From contig LNGK01000007.1 in assembly GCA_001510575.1 (NCBI GenBank), positions 1,296,151 to 1,360,150 of the forward strand: a DNA stretch of 64,000 bases, in the 5' to 3' direction. A program made the translations under genes and the position numbers. This document shows positions 25,157-37,200 of the stretch, one piece after another. The stretch comes from Knoxdaviesia capensis. Its lineage: Eukaryota > Ascomycota > Sordariomycetes > Microascales > Gondwanamycetaceae. The notes below the pieces were generated by a model. That model was given only the letters and a program-made list of their open reading frames with translations. It was not told the origin of the DNA and made no database searches. The first letter of the stretch is position 1. The number at the start of each line of letters is the position of its first letter.

Positions 25157-25735
25157 TTTGCCAACTAACAAATGAGAGATAACAGCTTTTGACGAAGGTG
25201 TATTCTGTTCTTTTCAAAGGGCACACAACCACACTACGACAAGATGGTTTCTATAGGGGAAAATAAAAAAAGGATACCTCCAATGACTGGCTAAACAGAC
25301 GGATTAACTGTCATGCTCAAGCTCCAGAAAACTCCCAGTAAACCCGATAAAGCAACGTGATGCTAAGTGACATGAGACAAACGATAAAGAAAAAAAAAAG
25401 AGAGGTGGACATGAAAAATGAAGAATGCAAAGAGACAGAGAGACACAAGACTTTCCAAAAACCACATGAACGCAACAACGGAGGGACGTGTGGGGTGCGC
25501 CACAACCGAGACATCCGGTGTAGCGACAACTTGAACTCATCCGCACCCCCCTGCTCTTGTTCAGATAGATGTCCGGACCTCACATTCCCCAAGGGATGCA
25601 AACTCTTTGGTGGAATCCTTCTAAGACACAGTGCAGTTGGTGCAGATCATGGAGTTGTTAGGGGCGTTTTGTGTTCCCGTCCAAGCAACACAAGCGAGGA
25701 GAGAGATGGATGGAGAGAGAGAAGGGGCGACTCGC

Positions 25736-26426
25736 TTATGCGCCGTAGGCCTTGTAACGGGACTCGATAGGAGCGAACTCCTTGGGGCCAGCCTCGCCGG
25801 TGCGGCCACCGAAGACGAGCTGGGCGTTCAGGCGCCAAGTGGCGGGGGTCTTCCACTTCTCGGAGACACCGGCATTGATGAGCGGGCTGTAGTGCTGGAG
25901 GTTGGCACCGAGACCCTCGGCCTCAAGGGCAGCCCAGATGGTGTGTTGCTGTGAGGAGAAAGAAGGGGAAACACTGTTAGTATGGATGGCACAAGGAAGC
26001 AAACAGGCAGCCGAAGGAGAGGCAATCAGCACTTACCAGCATGCCGTTGGACTGGAGAGCCCAGGGGTTGAAGTTGGCGGCGTAGAGGGGGAACTTGGCC
26101 TCGAGGGCGCTGACAACCTCGGTGTCCTCGAAGAACAGGATGCTGCCGGCAGCGCCCTTGAACATGTTCAGCTTGCTCTCGGTGGCGGCCCAGCCGTCGG
26201 CGGGGACGATGGGCTTGAGGACAGAGGCGGTGAGGTCCCACAGCGCCTCGTGCTCGGCGCCGAAGAGCACCACCACGCGGTTGCTCTGCGAGTTGAACGA
26301 GCTGGGCACGTACTTGAGAGCGTCCTGCACGATCTCCTGCACGCGGTCGGTGGAGATGGTCAGCTGCTTGGAGAGCGGGTAGTAGCTGCGGCGAGCCTTG
26401 ATGACGTCGAGGAAAGCGGTGGCCAT
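25736..26426 (-). CDS. nitroreductase family protein, Frm2/Hbn1 type, 200 aa, 2 exons
   Basis: FMN-dependent oxidoreductase of the small fungal nitroreductase group, linked in yeast to lipid and oxidative-stress signalling (family knowledge). Exons are 26426-26037 and 25948-25736, joined in phase 0 (GTAAGT donor, CTCACAG acceptor). Visible family features are FLDVIKARRSYYPLSKQ at the start (FMN-phosphate contact), SSFNSQSNRVVVLFG, KGAAGSILFFED, the splice-spanning SNGMLVQQHTIWAALEAEG and GANLQHYSPLIN. The length matches yeast Frm2 at about 193 aa. The frame stays open upstream to another ATG at 26606, which would add 60 residues beginning with a hydrophobic MHLLLFFSIFFTFTC; a TATA site lies 48 bases before that ATG. 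The short start is preferred because family similarity begins there. Confidence 0.93.
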
Positions 26427-26653
26427 GTTGACGGTGGGTGGGGGTTGTTGGGGAGAAGAAGGAGAAGAAGAGGCTGATTGGATGGAGTCAAGGAGGGGAG
26501 AGTCAATGATAGACGTGGAAGATAAGGATAAGGAGGAGTCTGGGAGTGGGATTTGCTGGGAACAGGTGAAGGTGAAGAAGATGGAGAAGAATAGGAGAAG
26601 ATGCATTTGGGAGGGGAAGAAAGAAAATGGAAAGAAAGGGGGAGATCAGAAGG

Positions 26654-26662
26654 TTATATAAG
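26654..26662 (-). promoter_or_regulatory. TATA box of the nitroreductase gene
   Basis: TTATATAA on the minus strand, 228 bases before the preferred start at 26426 and 48 bases before the alternative ATG at 26606. Such strong TATA boxes are uncommon in this window. Confidence 0.5.
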
Positions 26663-29052
26663 GACGAGAAAAAGAAAGAAAACCGGGACGGGAATGCAGG
26701 GAAGGAAGCAACATGATTAAGAAGAAGGTCATGGAAGCACTGACTCCAGTTAATCGAGGGCAAGAGCGATCGAAGGGGAAGAGATGCGAGGGAGTGGGTG
26801 GCGCCTTCCGGATTCTCCACCAAGGGGGGTGTGGGTGTCCGAGAAGTGCAACTTGCAGAGTGCCACCCACTACCAGTTGTGGTGCAGTACTGTATACTGT
26901 ACATTGCTAATACTTGATGCATCTAGCGAGAACTGCCCACCGGTGTGTGTACCAAGGATGTTCCTCGGCTTGGAAGAGATTTTCCCCCTATCTCTCTCTC
27001 CCTCTCTCTCTCTCTGTCTCTCTCCATGTTTGCTCCATGCTGAAGAGAGAAACACTGCGAGCTTGCTGGCCCTGTTTGTGACTCTCCACATCTGAAGCCA
27101 TGACAAAGCCGCCGAGAAGCAGTTTTCACGCCTGTTGGGCGGCTGTCGTTTGCTGTGGGCTGGCTCTCCTTCGTTCTCGCTTTGTTTGCTTACGCTTACA
27201 CCGTGGCCTATCGGCTCGCAGCCCAATTATCTAGACTCCGGGCATGCTTCCTCTCGAATTCTCTTGGAGAGGGGGGACAGAGAGAAAGTGTGTGGTGGTA
27301 GTGCTGATTTTTGGAGCTGTCTGTCCCATGCCGAGTCCAGAGCATTACAGGGGAGGGGAACAATGCGCACGACCCCTCCCAAAGAAAATTCCTTTTCGGA
27401 GCTGTCAATGGCGTGTTGGCGGCCTTCAGTGTGTACTGTACTGTGCAAGAATGGATATCCCGAGCAGCCGTCGTTTGTCGCCCGCCACAAGCTTCCCGGT
27501 TCGTTTAGCACCCCATTACCAAGAACTCGGTCATTGTCCAGGCCATCAGAGTGCAAACAGGTGCGTCCCGATGTGGCAAAGGTGCCACCATATCTGTATG
27601 GACATATGGACAGACATACGCATTAGAAATGGGAGTTTTGGATATGTCACGCTCGTCAAATCGACTGTTGATACGCTGAGGTATTATTGATTCTCGTTTG
27701 TTTCCAGGGTCTCTGCTGGTTGAGCGATCAATCGTGCGTGCCCGGTGATTAATGGCTGTCTGCAAACCGGACAATCTTCGTACGCCTGTCTTATCGGCGT
27801 CTGCATCCCGGAGCAGAACCACCGGCAATGATCCAGTTTCCCCAGTGCTCATCCATCGAGGAAAGAAACTGTCTCTAGATGAGGAACTCTCAGCATCTTG
27901 TTTCCCCCCCATCGATCCTTCCCATCCCTTTTGCGCACCTGCTGACCCCCCATTTCCATTTCTCCCTATCCTACCCCCCAAACCGGGCCTGTTGGCATAT
28001 AGATGCCCCACCAAAAAAAACGTAAGGGACACAAGAAATAAGGAAGAGAAGCCCGAAAGAGAAAGCGGCATTGCAAAGGGCAAGCACATGGCATGACCAA
28101 CAGGGAAATACAGCGTCTGGTACTGTTTTATGTGTATTTGTCAGACCTGACATATACTACTATCCTGGCCAAGCAATTCTTTCCACCGCTGTAACTAACG
28201 CCCGTACCCGCACTAAGTTGTCCAGGACGGCCAGGCCGGCCCACCAACCTGGAGTGGCGTTCCAGACTGGCCGGACTGACAAAGCTCTAAGCCTGCGGTA
28301 ACAAGACTCTGTTCGGGAGTCGGAATTTCGGGGAAGAAGAGAACGGGAGAGAGAACGAGAGAGAGAGAGAGAGCGCCCACCCCGTCGGGACTTCATCTCT
28401 CTCCGCTCTCTCTGGATGACAAATTGCAAACCACTTATCTACGATGTACAGTATATCTTGCACGCCCCCTCCCTCCCTGCAGAGAACGTGCGTTTTCGTT
28501 TAGCATCCATCCAGGGAAAGCCAGAGCGTAAAAAAGAAGAAAAAGAAGAAAAAAAACTCCGCCCAAAACGAAGCAGGATCGATGATAAAGCTTCCAGCCC
28601 GCCGTGCAACTCAATATTTAGTTCTTTCCCGCGCGGGTGCTGGCTGGTGGCCCCACTAAAAATGACGGACTTGTTTTGAGAGCCGGGATCCCGATGGGTC
28701 TTGGGCCCGTTTCCCTTCTTCTTCTTTTTCTTTCTTTTTGTTTTTTTTCCTGCGCCTTCCCTCCCATTGGCACAAACTGGTCGTTCCACCCAGCAGGCAC
28801 ACACACACAACCGAAGAAAACGAAGCACTCCCTAACGGCCTTGAGGTGCTGATATGCTACACTCTTATATCATACAGCCAGCACCCGTTTCCCTGTCTCT
28901 ATAATCCCGCCACCCGCGACTCTTTCATCCCTCCTCCTCCGTCGCATTGTAACATCGTGATGTGCGCTCTGGTGATTTTTATTCCCGACTCGTCAACCGG
29001 GCCTGGCTCTCGTCGACGTCCGGTTATCTCTGTGTAGTGGCGCCGCCCTCAT

Positions 29053-29082
29053 CCCCCNNNNNNNNNNCCCCCCCCCCCCCCC
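29053..29082. other. assembly gap (10 N) inside a poly-C run
   Basis: N at 29058-29067 is flanked by five C on the left and fifteen C on the right. True length of the C-tract is unknown. Confidence 0.95.
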
Positions 29083-29240
29083 TCTTCACGCTACCGTGTC
29101 CTTCTTCCCTGCCCGTATCTCATCCAGTTCATTTACACAAACACACTCACGCCCCCCTGCTTCCAAGCATCATGATAAACCACCCCCTCCAGCCTCTGGA
29201 AGACAGTGAGGAATCTCATGTGACTTTTTCTTGCCCCTCT

Positions 29241-29300
29241 CTCATTCTCTCTCGTTCTCTCCCGTTCTCTCTCGTTCTCTCGCATTCTCTCACATTCTCA
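29241..29300. repeat. 10-bp minisatellite, six units
   Basis: Six tandem, slightly varied copies of a decamer of the form ctcgttctct, in exact 10-base register. Confidence 0.85.
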
Positions 29301-30876
29301 CCCATCTTCTCCTTCTCCTCCCCCGCCCCCTGAGTGCACTTGTCCGGATTGTCCATCCCTGCCCCTCGTGATGAGCTGTACTGTACAGGACAGGACAGTA
29401 CGGTGCCCGTCCCCTTGCTCCACGGAGCCGCTTTTTGCGGTTGTTGAAAATCGGGTGTTGTTTTTCTGGCCCCAGAGTAGTATGTAACTAGTGTACCTGT
29501 GTATGGTACTGGTTCCCTCGAAACACACGACCCCAGTATAATTACTCCTCGACTCTGTGGAGCTTGCGTGGACACTCGTCGGCCAAAACAGGGCCCCAAC
29601 ATAGGCTGTATGTGGTGTAGTAGTGTAAGAGTCCAGACCATAAATGTGGGAGGTCCTCACTCTTTCCGTCGGAGGCCCTCTCGGTGCCGATGCAAAAAAG
29701 CGCCACACTTTGCTGTGTCCCTCTTGCAACGAAAAAAAAAAAAAAAAAATCAAACTAAGAAAACCTTGAACTTGGATTATTAAAAATTAAAAATTCAAAC
29801 TAAAATTTTGAAAAAACTACCATTACTTGATTCCTACGACTACCCCCCAACCCACCACCACCACCACATTCGCCATTCCAGCACCGATTAACCAAAGATC
29901 AGATGGATAAACTGCCTCCCCCCCCCTCCCTCACAATATTTTCCCTCGTAAAGAACGAAAGAAAAAGCCAACAAAAATCTCGTGTACGCCGAGTCTCGAC
30001 CACCGTGGCATGTTCCTAACACACTCAAGAAATGGCCACTAACTCGCACCCTCCAGTGTAATCTCCAGATGATGTTGGCCACGTTGTCCCGGGTCGCCGT
30101 GACTAACCCCTCCCTCATCCCGGAGTCCCTTATCGATAAGACCCCTCCAGGAACAGCCCACCACACCTTTTTAGTTCGTTGCGCCCGCCACCTTCGCTTC
30201 AATGGCAACCGAGGAAACAACCAGTGCGCTTACAACATACCCTAACTCAAGGGTTACTACGGACAAGAGCACCAGATGTGAAGAGAAGAAGAAGAAATAT
30301 GATATTCCTAATACTAGTAATATGTACAGCGAAGACCAACAGCGCCATCATCCATGAACAATTGATGTTGCACGGGTTGTGTGTGTGTATGTGGCAGACG
30401 AAAAAAAAAATATGAGCAAACAGGGAACTATCCTGAAATCGGGCGGATATCCCACCAAGATCCAAGGACTCTTGAGAATCTGAACAGAAAAAGCAAGAAG
30501 AGTGAGAGCCACAAAAAAAGGAAAATCTACCTAAACCCTTCTAAAAAAGCAAACTGGTGGCGTGGGCACCAAGAACAAGAAGCAAGTGTATCATGAGTAC
30601 CTAGTTTCCCCTGGAACAAGAAAAAAGCCAAAAACCCCCTCGAAAAAAAACAACAAGATGTGAAGGGAAGAAGAAAAAAAAGTTGGTAGATCACCAAGAA
30701 CATGCAAAAAAGTCTCGAAAGACAATCCGTGTAACGCCGTACTCAATGACGCAAAGAAGAAAAGGAGAAAGCCAGGAAAATGTGTGCGGGCTTCATGAAA
30801 TGCAAAAGAGGAAACCGAATGAACAACTGAGGATATATGATGGCAAGATACCGCAGGTTTTTCTTTGGTACTGAAT

Positions 30877-32994
30877 TTACCAGGTCTCCGCGATATACTG
30901 GCCGGCCTCCTTCTTCAGCTCCCAGAACTTATGCGCCTCATCACGGCCCAGGTTACCCTTAGCCATGGCCACATCGACGAGAGCCTCTTCGACGCCCTCG
31001 CCCATGCCGTGGCTGCTACCGCACACAAACACCCGGCCGTCGAGCGCGTTGATGACGTACCACACCAGGTCGGCCTGGTTCCGCACCTCCTCCTGCACGT
31101 ACCGGCCCTCGCCGCGCCGGCTTTCCACCACGCGCTTCACCTCGTCCTCGTGCACGCCCCACTCGCCGCTGTAGATCTCGTCGACCAGCGAGTCGCGGAT
31201 GCCCTGCAGCACCCACACCTTGTTGGCGCAGTTGGCCGTCTTCAGCCGCCGTTGCACAAAGCCGCGGAACGGAGCAATGCCCACGCCAGCCCCAATCAGC
31301 AGCATGGGTCCGTCCGTAACAAACTGCTTGGCCAGCGGGTTCTGCATGAGTCCCTTGAACATCGGCACGTACAGGTCGATGCTCTCGCCGCGCGCTTGCG
31401 CCTCAATGAACCGCCGCGCCTGACGCTCGAAGAAGCCCGAGCCAATGCCGGTGCGCAGACCCTTCTTCCAGTCGTACGCCTCGTGCACGGTGACAGCAAT
31501 CTCGATCAGGCGGTGCTGCTTGTCATCGCGGTTGAGGAACGACTCGTGGGGGTCGTTGGAGAGGGAGTAGAAGCGGGGCATCAGGGTCTGCAAGGTGGAG
31601 AGCAGCAGATCCAGGGGAGGGTGGGAGCTGGGGAAGGCCGACAGCACCTGGGTGAGGGTCACGTTAGGACCGGTGCGGAAGTCGCAGAAGATACCCTGGC
31701 CCTCAGCCGAGCACAGGTAGTTGAGGATGTGGCGCTCGCTGTCATCGCTGGCGTACTCGGCCAGGATTTTGAGCAGCTGCTTGGTCGGGGGGTACGACTG
31801 GATATCAGAGCACCAGGTGACGAGGTCGCGGCGAGTGGTGACCAACTCGCGAGGCTTGTCGTCACCCCAGACGGTGGGCCAGCGGCCCTTGGTGGTGCGC
31901 AGAAGAATAGGCTTGGACCGCAGGAAGCGCGGCACGAGCAGGAGGTCAAGGAGACCATCGACAATGGCCGACTCGTTGGGGGCGACGACGCCAATAGCGC
32001 CTCCGACCCGGAAGTCAACGTTCTCTTCGCCAGGGTAGCCGGTAACATCGATGTCGAAGTGGTACGTTCTCTTCTCGGCGCCGACCTTGGTGAGCTCGCG
32101 GGCATTGTGGATGCGAGCAGCGAAGACGTGGTAGGGAGGGTGCGGCTGCACGAACTGGGGGGGCTGGATGGTGGTGTCAATGGGAAGCTGCTCCTCAGAC
32201 TCGGTGTCAATGATGGTGGGCTGAGGAGTTTGGGGGGCTTCGATGGTTTCGATGGACTGCGTGGGGGTGATTTCTTCATCCCCCGGCAAAGGGGTGCTGA
32301 TCGCCAGAGCAAGCTCATCATCCACCACGGAATCTGAAACAACACCAGAGCTCGCGATTTCGAAAGAGTGCACAGCGACGTCGTTGACGGCATCGGTAGC
32401 TAGCTTGGTCGAATTGTGGTTCTCAAGCAGGCTAATCTTCTCATCGTCGTAAAGGGCAATTCCCGAGTCAACGGGCGAAAGAACAAGTTCGGGAACGGAA
32501 GTGGCATCGTCGCAGATGGTGGAAGCCACGCTGGGAGAGTTGCGGGCAGTCTCGGTCTGCTTTGCCGGGACAGACTCGAAAAAGATGGTCTGCTCGGGGA
32601 GCTCGGGGATTCCGGTCAGCCGAGCCGGGATCTTTCCAATGTTAAGGTTGAGAGATCGGAAGGCGTCGTTGTCGGGAAGAGTCACGTCGAGGAACTCCAC
32701 ATTCTCGTTGGCACGGCCGCCGCTGAAGCAGCAGCCGCCACCACAACACCGCGAAACAAGCTGGGCGGTAGTCTCTCCGGTAATGCGACGGATGTCGTGG
32801 GGGTTTTGTGCGATCAGCCGAGTGGAGGCCCGGCGGCGACGGATCGGCTCGGATTGGATCTGCTCTTCCTGGTCATCGGTCGAGTCGGAGAAGGTGAGGG
32901 ATGGAGCGACCGAGGGGGTGGGCGGCTCCGAGGGGATGCAGCATGAAGAGACTGCAGGAGCCCGGAGGGCTTCGGGAGAAATAGCAGCAGCCAT
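30877..32994 (-). CDS. FAD/NADPH ferredoxin-reductase-type oxidoreductase without flavodoxin domain, 705 aa, intronless
   Basis: The C-terminal 400 residues match the reductase half of cytochrome P450 reductase and sulfite-reductase flavoproteins: a connecting domain, the FAD site PRFYSLSND (RxYS, about residue 473), a GIGSGFFER segment where relatives have GxCS, the NADPH loop GPMLLIGAGVGIAPFRGF (about 562-579), VFVCGSSHGMGEGV, and a C-terminal aromatic (FWELKKEAGQYIAETW, Trp705) that stacks on FAD in relatives. There is no flavodoxin (FMN) domain and no membrane anchor. Instead the first 300 residues are low-complexity and acidic, with an unusual cysteine cluster CCGGGCCFSGG near residues 82-92. 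Electrons may thus go from NADPH via FAD to a separate acceptor. The acceptor and function are unknown. One uninterrupted frame from ATG 32994; a 490-codon antisense frame is a shadow. Confidence 0.9.
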   Translation of the reverse strand: MAAAISPEALRAPAVSSCCIPSEPPTPSVAPSLTFSDSTDDQEEQIQSEPIRRRRASTRLIAQNPHDIRRITGETTAQLVSRCCGGGCCFSGGRANENVEFLDVTLPDNDAFRSLNLNIGKIPARLTGIPELPEQTIFFESVPAKQTETARNSPSVASTICDDATSVPELVLSPVDSGIALYDDEKISLLENHNSTKLATDAVNDVAVHSFEIASSGVVSDSVVDDELALAISTPLPGDEEITPTQSIETIEAPQTPQPTIIDTESEEQLPIDTTIQPPQFVQPHPPYHVFAARIHNARELTKVGAEKRTYHFDIDVTGYPGEENVDFRVGGAIGVVAPNESAIVDGLLDLLLVPRFLRSKPILLRTTKGRWPTVWGDDKPRELVTTRRDLVTWCSDIQSYPPTKQLLKILAEYASDDSERHILNYLCSAEGQGIFCDFRTGPNVTLTQVLSAFPSSHPPLDLLLSTLQTLMPRFYSLSNDPHESFLNRDDKQHRLIEIAVTVHEAYDWKKGLRTGIGSGFFERQARRFIEAQARGESIDLYVPMFKGLMQNPLAKQFVTDGPMLLIGAGVGIAPFRGFVQRRLKTANCANKVWVLQGIRDSLVDEIYSGEWGVHEDEVKRVVESRRGEGRYVQEEVRNQADLVWYVINALDGRVFVCGSSHGMGEGVEEALVDVAMAKGNLGRDEAHKFWELKKEAGQYIAETW

Positions 32995-34218
32995 TGTGTG
33001 TGACGATTAGGTGGGAAGAATAAAGGGTAGGGACAGAACGATAGCCCAAAGGATATAGGAGGGGAGAAGATCCTTTATGAAGAAGAAGAAGAGGGGGGAA
33101 AGACAGGAAGAAGAAGATACGAGGGAGAAAGGAAGAAAGAGTGACGAGGATGGAAAAGAAGGGACGAAGAACAGTGATAGTGGAGGGGGGATATGATCAC
33201 TGATAAAAGAAAGAATCAAAGACGAGAAATAACGATAATTAATCTCAGTCCAGAAAGAAAGGAGGAGGGAAAAGAAAAAGGAGAGAGGACCGGAAAACCA
33301 AGAAAGATGGTTCGATGGTGATGAGGAAAGGAAGAAAATGAAGCGGAATGAAATAAATTGACGGTTTGCCGGCTAAGAAGGTGGCGAGACTTCCTTCCTA
33401 ACAAGAAGCGTGGATTTCTTTTTTCTTCTTTTTAGGTGCTTAGCAAAGCCCCAAGAATGAATAATAAATGCTTAGTTCAGAATTTGTTAGAGCCACAGTA
33501 AGAATTAATACTGGGTTGCAAATATAGAAGGAACCACCCAATTGAGGGAATTGCCAGGGATCGACTTCAGGCCAGGGGCACGCAAGCAGAAAAGAAATAT
33601 GGTAAGGAATTCCAATCAGATAATTAACTGGGACGACAGGGAAGGTGCGATCTGCATTACGCAGCCGAGGAAAAAACGGCAAGCAGCGATGATGGGCAGG
33701 GGAGAAGTGGCAGGAGCAAAATCCACAAATCCGGGATATCTGTTCTTAAAGCATGAAGGAGGCGGAAGTATTTATGCTGTGGTGGTTTATAGTGCTGGCA
33801 ATGCCTGGAGAACTGAGAAATGCCAACCGTGTTCTTTTTAAGGGCGGGATAGGGGAAGTAGATTATCAGAGCAGCAGGTAATGCTGAGCAAGAAGGGTTT
33901 ATAAAGAAGACGGGAAGCCGCGCGGGCGGAAGGACCAGGAACGACGAGACACAAGTGCATAAAGGACGCCGACGCTTGGTTCCAAGGTGGAATGATTGAT
34001 AAAGGACGCGCAACTTCAAGGATGGACGAGGGAAAGGGTATTAAAAAAAGGCCTGGAAAGAGAGAAGAAAAAAAAGACCTCGGATGTGAAAACCCGGGGT
34101 TCGTTATTATTTTAGGCGCGTCTTTCTTGGTATTCTAGCCCCCTGCTGTTTATTGCTTCTTTTTTTTTTCGTGTTGGCCCATACGCGGGTTCCGTCAGCC
34201 TGCAAAAAGAGGGCGACG

Positions 34219-34292
<74 letters not shown>
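34219..34292. repeat. poly-A run of 74 bases
   Basis: An uninterrupted homopolymer of 74 A, the longest in the window. It could be the tail of a retro-inserted sequence or an expanded or mis-assembled homopolymer. No clear target-site duplication is seen. Confidence 0.95.
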
Positions 34293-34296
<4 letters not shown>

Positions 34297-37200
34297 TCTG
34301 ACTGATTGATTAGCACCAGGCCGGTCAGCTGAGATAATGCGCGGTGTCCGGCGACAAACTGATCGATAAAATGGTTGCTTCTTAGTCACAGCTGATGGAT
34401 CGGAAGAGGCGAAGGGAAAAAAGCACTCACGCGGCGGTAAGACTAGCTAGAAGTAGTAAGGAGACTAAAGACCTAGTGAGATGGAAGAGGAAGAGGATAG
34501 ATTGATAAAGAAGAGAGAAAAAAAAAGCCGTCGCGAGGTGCGGGTTGGTCGGGGTTTTTATCTATTTGATCTTGAGATGGGATTGATTCTGCTTGCGTTT
34601 GGTTGGGACGCCAGAAAGGTCAACCGATGGCGCGAGACACCTCAAGACAAGCCCAAAATAATCAAGACGTGGAACGCGGCAAGGTTATACTAGTGGTTGT
34701 TGAACCGGGGGGGATGAGTGGTTGATGTCTGTTAGGAAGGGCATATCGTCGAGCTGAGAGAACTGTTATTTAATGATGGAGCGGAAACATGAAAAACGGT
34801 AAATACGAGCCAAAGGGAACCCTATTCTTGTATTATCGCATGTAGCTCGTTGTCTTTTTATATACCAGTCGTGTGTGCTCTTTCCATCCTTCACCTGTTG
34901 TCAAGATCCTCATCGTCACTCTTTTTTTATCCTCTTTCCGGGGTGCGCCGAAGCCGGTGTTGCCGTGAAGGGTTTGCTGCCACACCTTTTGTGTATAGGA
35001 CCTGCATGTGAAGTGAAAAGGGGGGGAGACTATAAATCCAGGTGCCCCGAGTTCGCAGTTCGCACACTGTATTGTGTGGCCGACTGGCTTGGCCGCGACT
35101 ATCAACTCAGCGCGATAAAGCCGGGGGGTTTTTGTTAAAAGGGGGCTGTACGAACCACCTGTACGAAGCAAGTTCACTCCTTTTGGCGGCATCTTGTTCT
35201 GCTCGTTGGAGCCGAACGGCCGAGCCAGCCAAGTTTGGGCTTGCATGTGGATGTCTGCGTTAGTGGATGCATCCCAGCCCAGTGGCCTGTGCCTCGCCGT
35301 GAGAAAAGCAAATTACCTTCCGGCCAGTTAGACATGGGGGAGGGGAAGAGAGAATATGGTCAGGTCAGTGTCATTCATAGTCCGGTATAGTGGTGGGTAG
35401 TTTCTTTATCAGATCGAAAAAAATGCCACCGTACGAATGCGTACAGTGTTTCTCGCTTACCACCCCCTTTTCTCTCGTATCCGGAGCTGTTCAATCGCGC
35501 CCTGACACTCGTATGCATACTGTACTGTAGAGGTGCCATCGATCGCTGACGCTGATGCCATTTGTCTCCGTTCATCCAGCATCGTCGCCAGGAAAGCAAA
35601 AAGCATGTGGGATTTGCCGGGGAGGGGAAGAGAAGGGAGGGCCCACTGATGCAGTTGCCACTCAACAAGAAACGCCGAAGGAGATGATAAATCACATCTC
35701 ACCAATAAACTGGCTGGAGTCTCTTGACTCTTTGACGTCCTGGAGCACAGGGCTGATGAATCGTCTCAAGTGCGGAGATTTCTTGGTGGATGGACTGACG
35801 CCACTCTGCCCAGTGTCACAACATCCTCTGTCCTCGGCCTAAACCCAACGACAGAGGAAGAGAGAGAGAAGAAATGAAATGCATCTCACACAATATCCTC
35901 CATCGATCCTCAACATATATCCCTAAACCCGGCTTCAATATTGATTCTGCGCTGGGGGAGGAGCTGGGGATGGGGATCATGCCATTTCCACACCGCCCGG
36001 CCAGGCCAGCATTTCCAAGTTCGGCGTCTTGTGCATCGCTCTCGTGCCACAATACCGCTGCTGCTGCTGCGTCCGAACTTGCGGCCAATGTGAGCGTTAA
36101 CACGGATCGTTCGCATCAGATACGCTCGCTGGATCTGGCCCCCAGCGACGAACCCCCCAGGCAGAAGGAGATATGCCGAAGATCCCAGCCGAGGACGTAC
36201 GAAAACCAGAAAGCAACGCAGTCCGTGTCTCTCCGGATCTTTGAACGACACAGAGGAAACCACCAAGACACACCCAAAAGAATCTTGATTGTGTGTCCCC
36301 GTGTGTCTCGGTCACCGCCAGCCGCCACCAACAACACAGACGAAAGTGAACGGTTGCAATCTAGGCTCGTCTCTCTCTGGCGCGGAATCTAGTTGTCAGA
36401 GGGTAGCATTGGGAGAGTGATTGTTCGCGGGGAAAAACCGGAGGCCAACCCTCTTTTTTGCCTGCGTTTCTTCCTGCATCGATGTTGTTTGCTGTCATCT
36501 GTAGCGTCGCTCGCCCCCTTTCACCCACCCGCGTTGTTAAGCGCTTCCCCATTTTCAGTGTTCGGCTACCAGTTGGGCCCTCTCATTTTCTTGGGGGGAG
36601 AAGGGGCCAGATTTTTGTCCAACTTCAGTCTGCCCCCCGTGCAATGCGATACGCACATGATCACTCCCCCCCTTTTTTATGAGTTTTTAAATCGAGGGGA
36701 CACAAAGTGGCACGCGAATCTCAATAAAAACCCAAATTGGCTGGACCAGAAATGCAGGGCTCCAGAATCGCGCAGAAACCGTCGCACCTGCCAATGGGCG
36801 GCACATCCATCCATCCACTTCGGACTCCCGATGCACACGAAAACTGAAAGACACACGGTGAAAGCTGGGAGTTTGTTGGTCCTGCCATTATTTCCTCCGC
36901 GCTGTGGGTGCTGCTCTTCCCAAGCCGGCCAAATTTCCGGATCAGCCCAGCATCACACCACAAAAAGACGGCTTTTGAACAGTATGCAACCGGGCCTAGG
37001 GACAGACCGGAAGTACGGAAAAGAATGCGCCCCCTGGAAAACAATCGCTTCAACCACACCAAAACACGAACAAGAAAACGAAGATGAGAACACACTGTGT
37101 TAAGCCCATTGAAAATATAAAATTCCAGCCCCATCTCAAGAAGTCCCAAACAAATAAAGCCGAAAACAAAAGCCAGGCACCACCTCTCGAAAACAGGAAA

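Larger units (their letters stand above)
24634..25735. other. intergenic between convergent genes, with CA microsatellites
   Basis: Contains the 3' ends of the decarboxylase (+) and the nitroreductase (-). It has two CA repeats (24647-24669 and 25135-25156) and several T-runs. No gene is seen. Confidence 0.6.
26663..30876. other. gene-poor stretch, 4.2 kb, with assembly gap
   Basis: No gene I can support. It contains GA/CT-rich patches, several TACTGTAC octamers (near 26895, 27434, 28446 and 29378), a 10-bp minisatellite at 29241-29300, a ten-base gap within a C-run and A-rich sequence from 29700 onwards that probably includes the 3' region of the oxidoreductase gene. Confidence 0.5.

Noticed and set aside
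27505..28089. 194-codon minus-strand frame with a hydrophobic start
   Set aside because: The start resembles a signal sequence, but the rest has no domain, no splice support and an ordinary intergenic composition.
30865..32337. 490-codon plus-strand frame opposite the oxidoreductase
   Set aside because: Exactly antisense to a well-supported coding frame with strong GC-ending codons, which commonly creates long antisense frames. The product shows no family motifs.
34160..34210. Possible tRNA/SINE B-box (gggttccgtca) before the poly-A run
   Set aside because: No matching A-box, cloverleaf or target-site duplication could be traced, so a SINE call is not supported.
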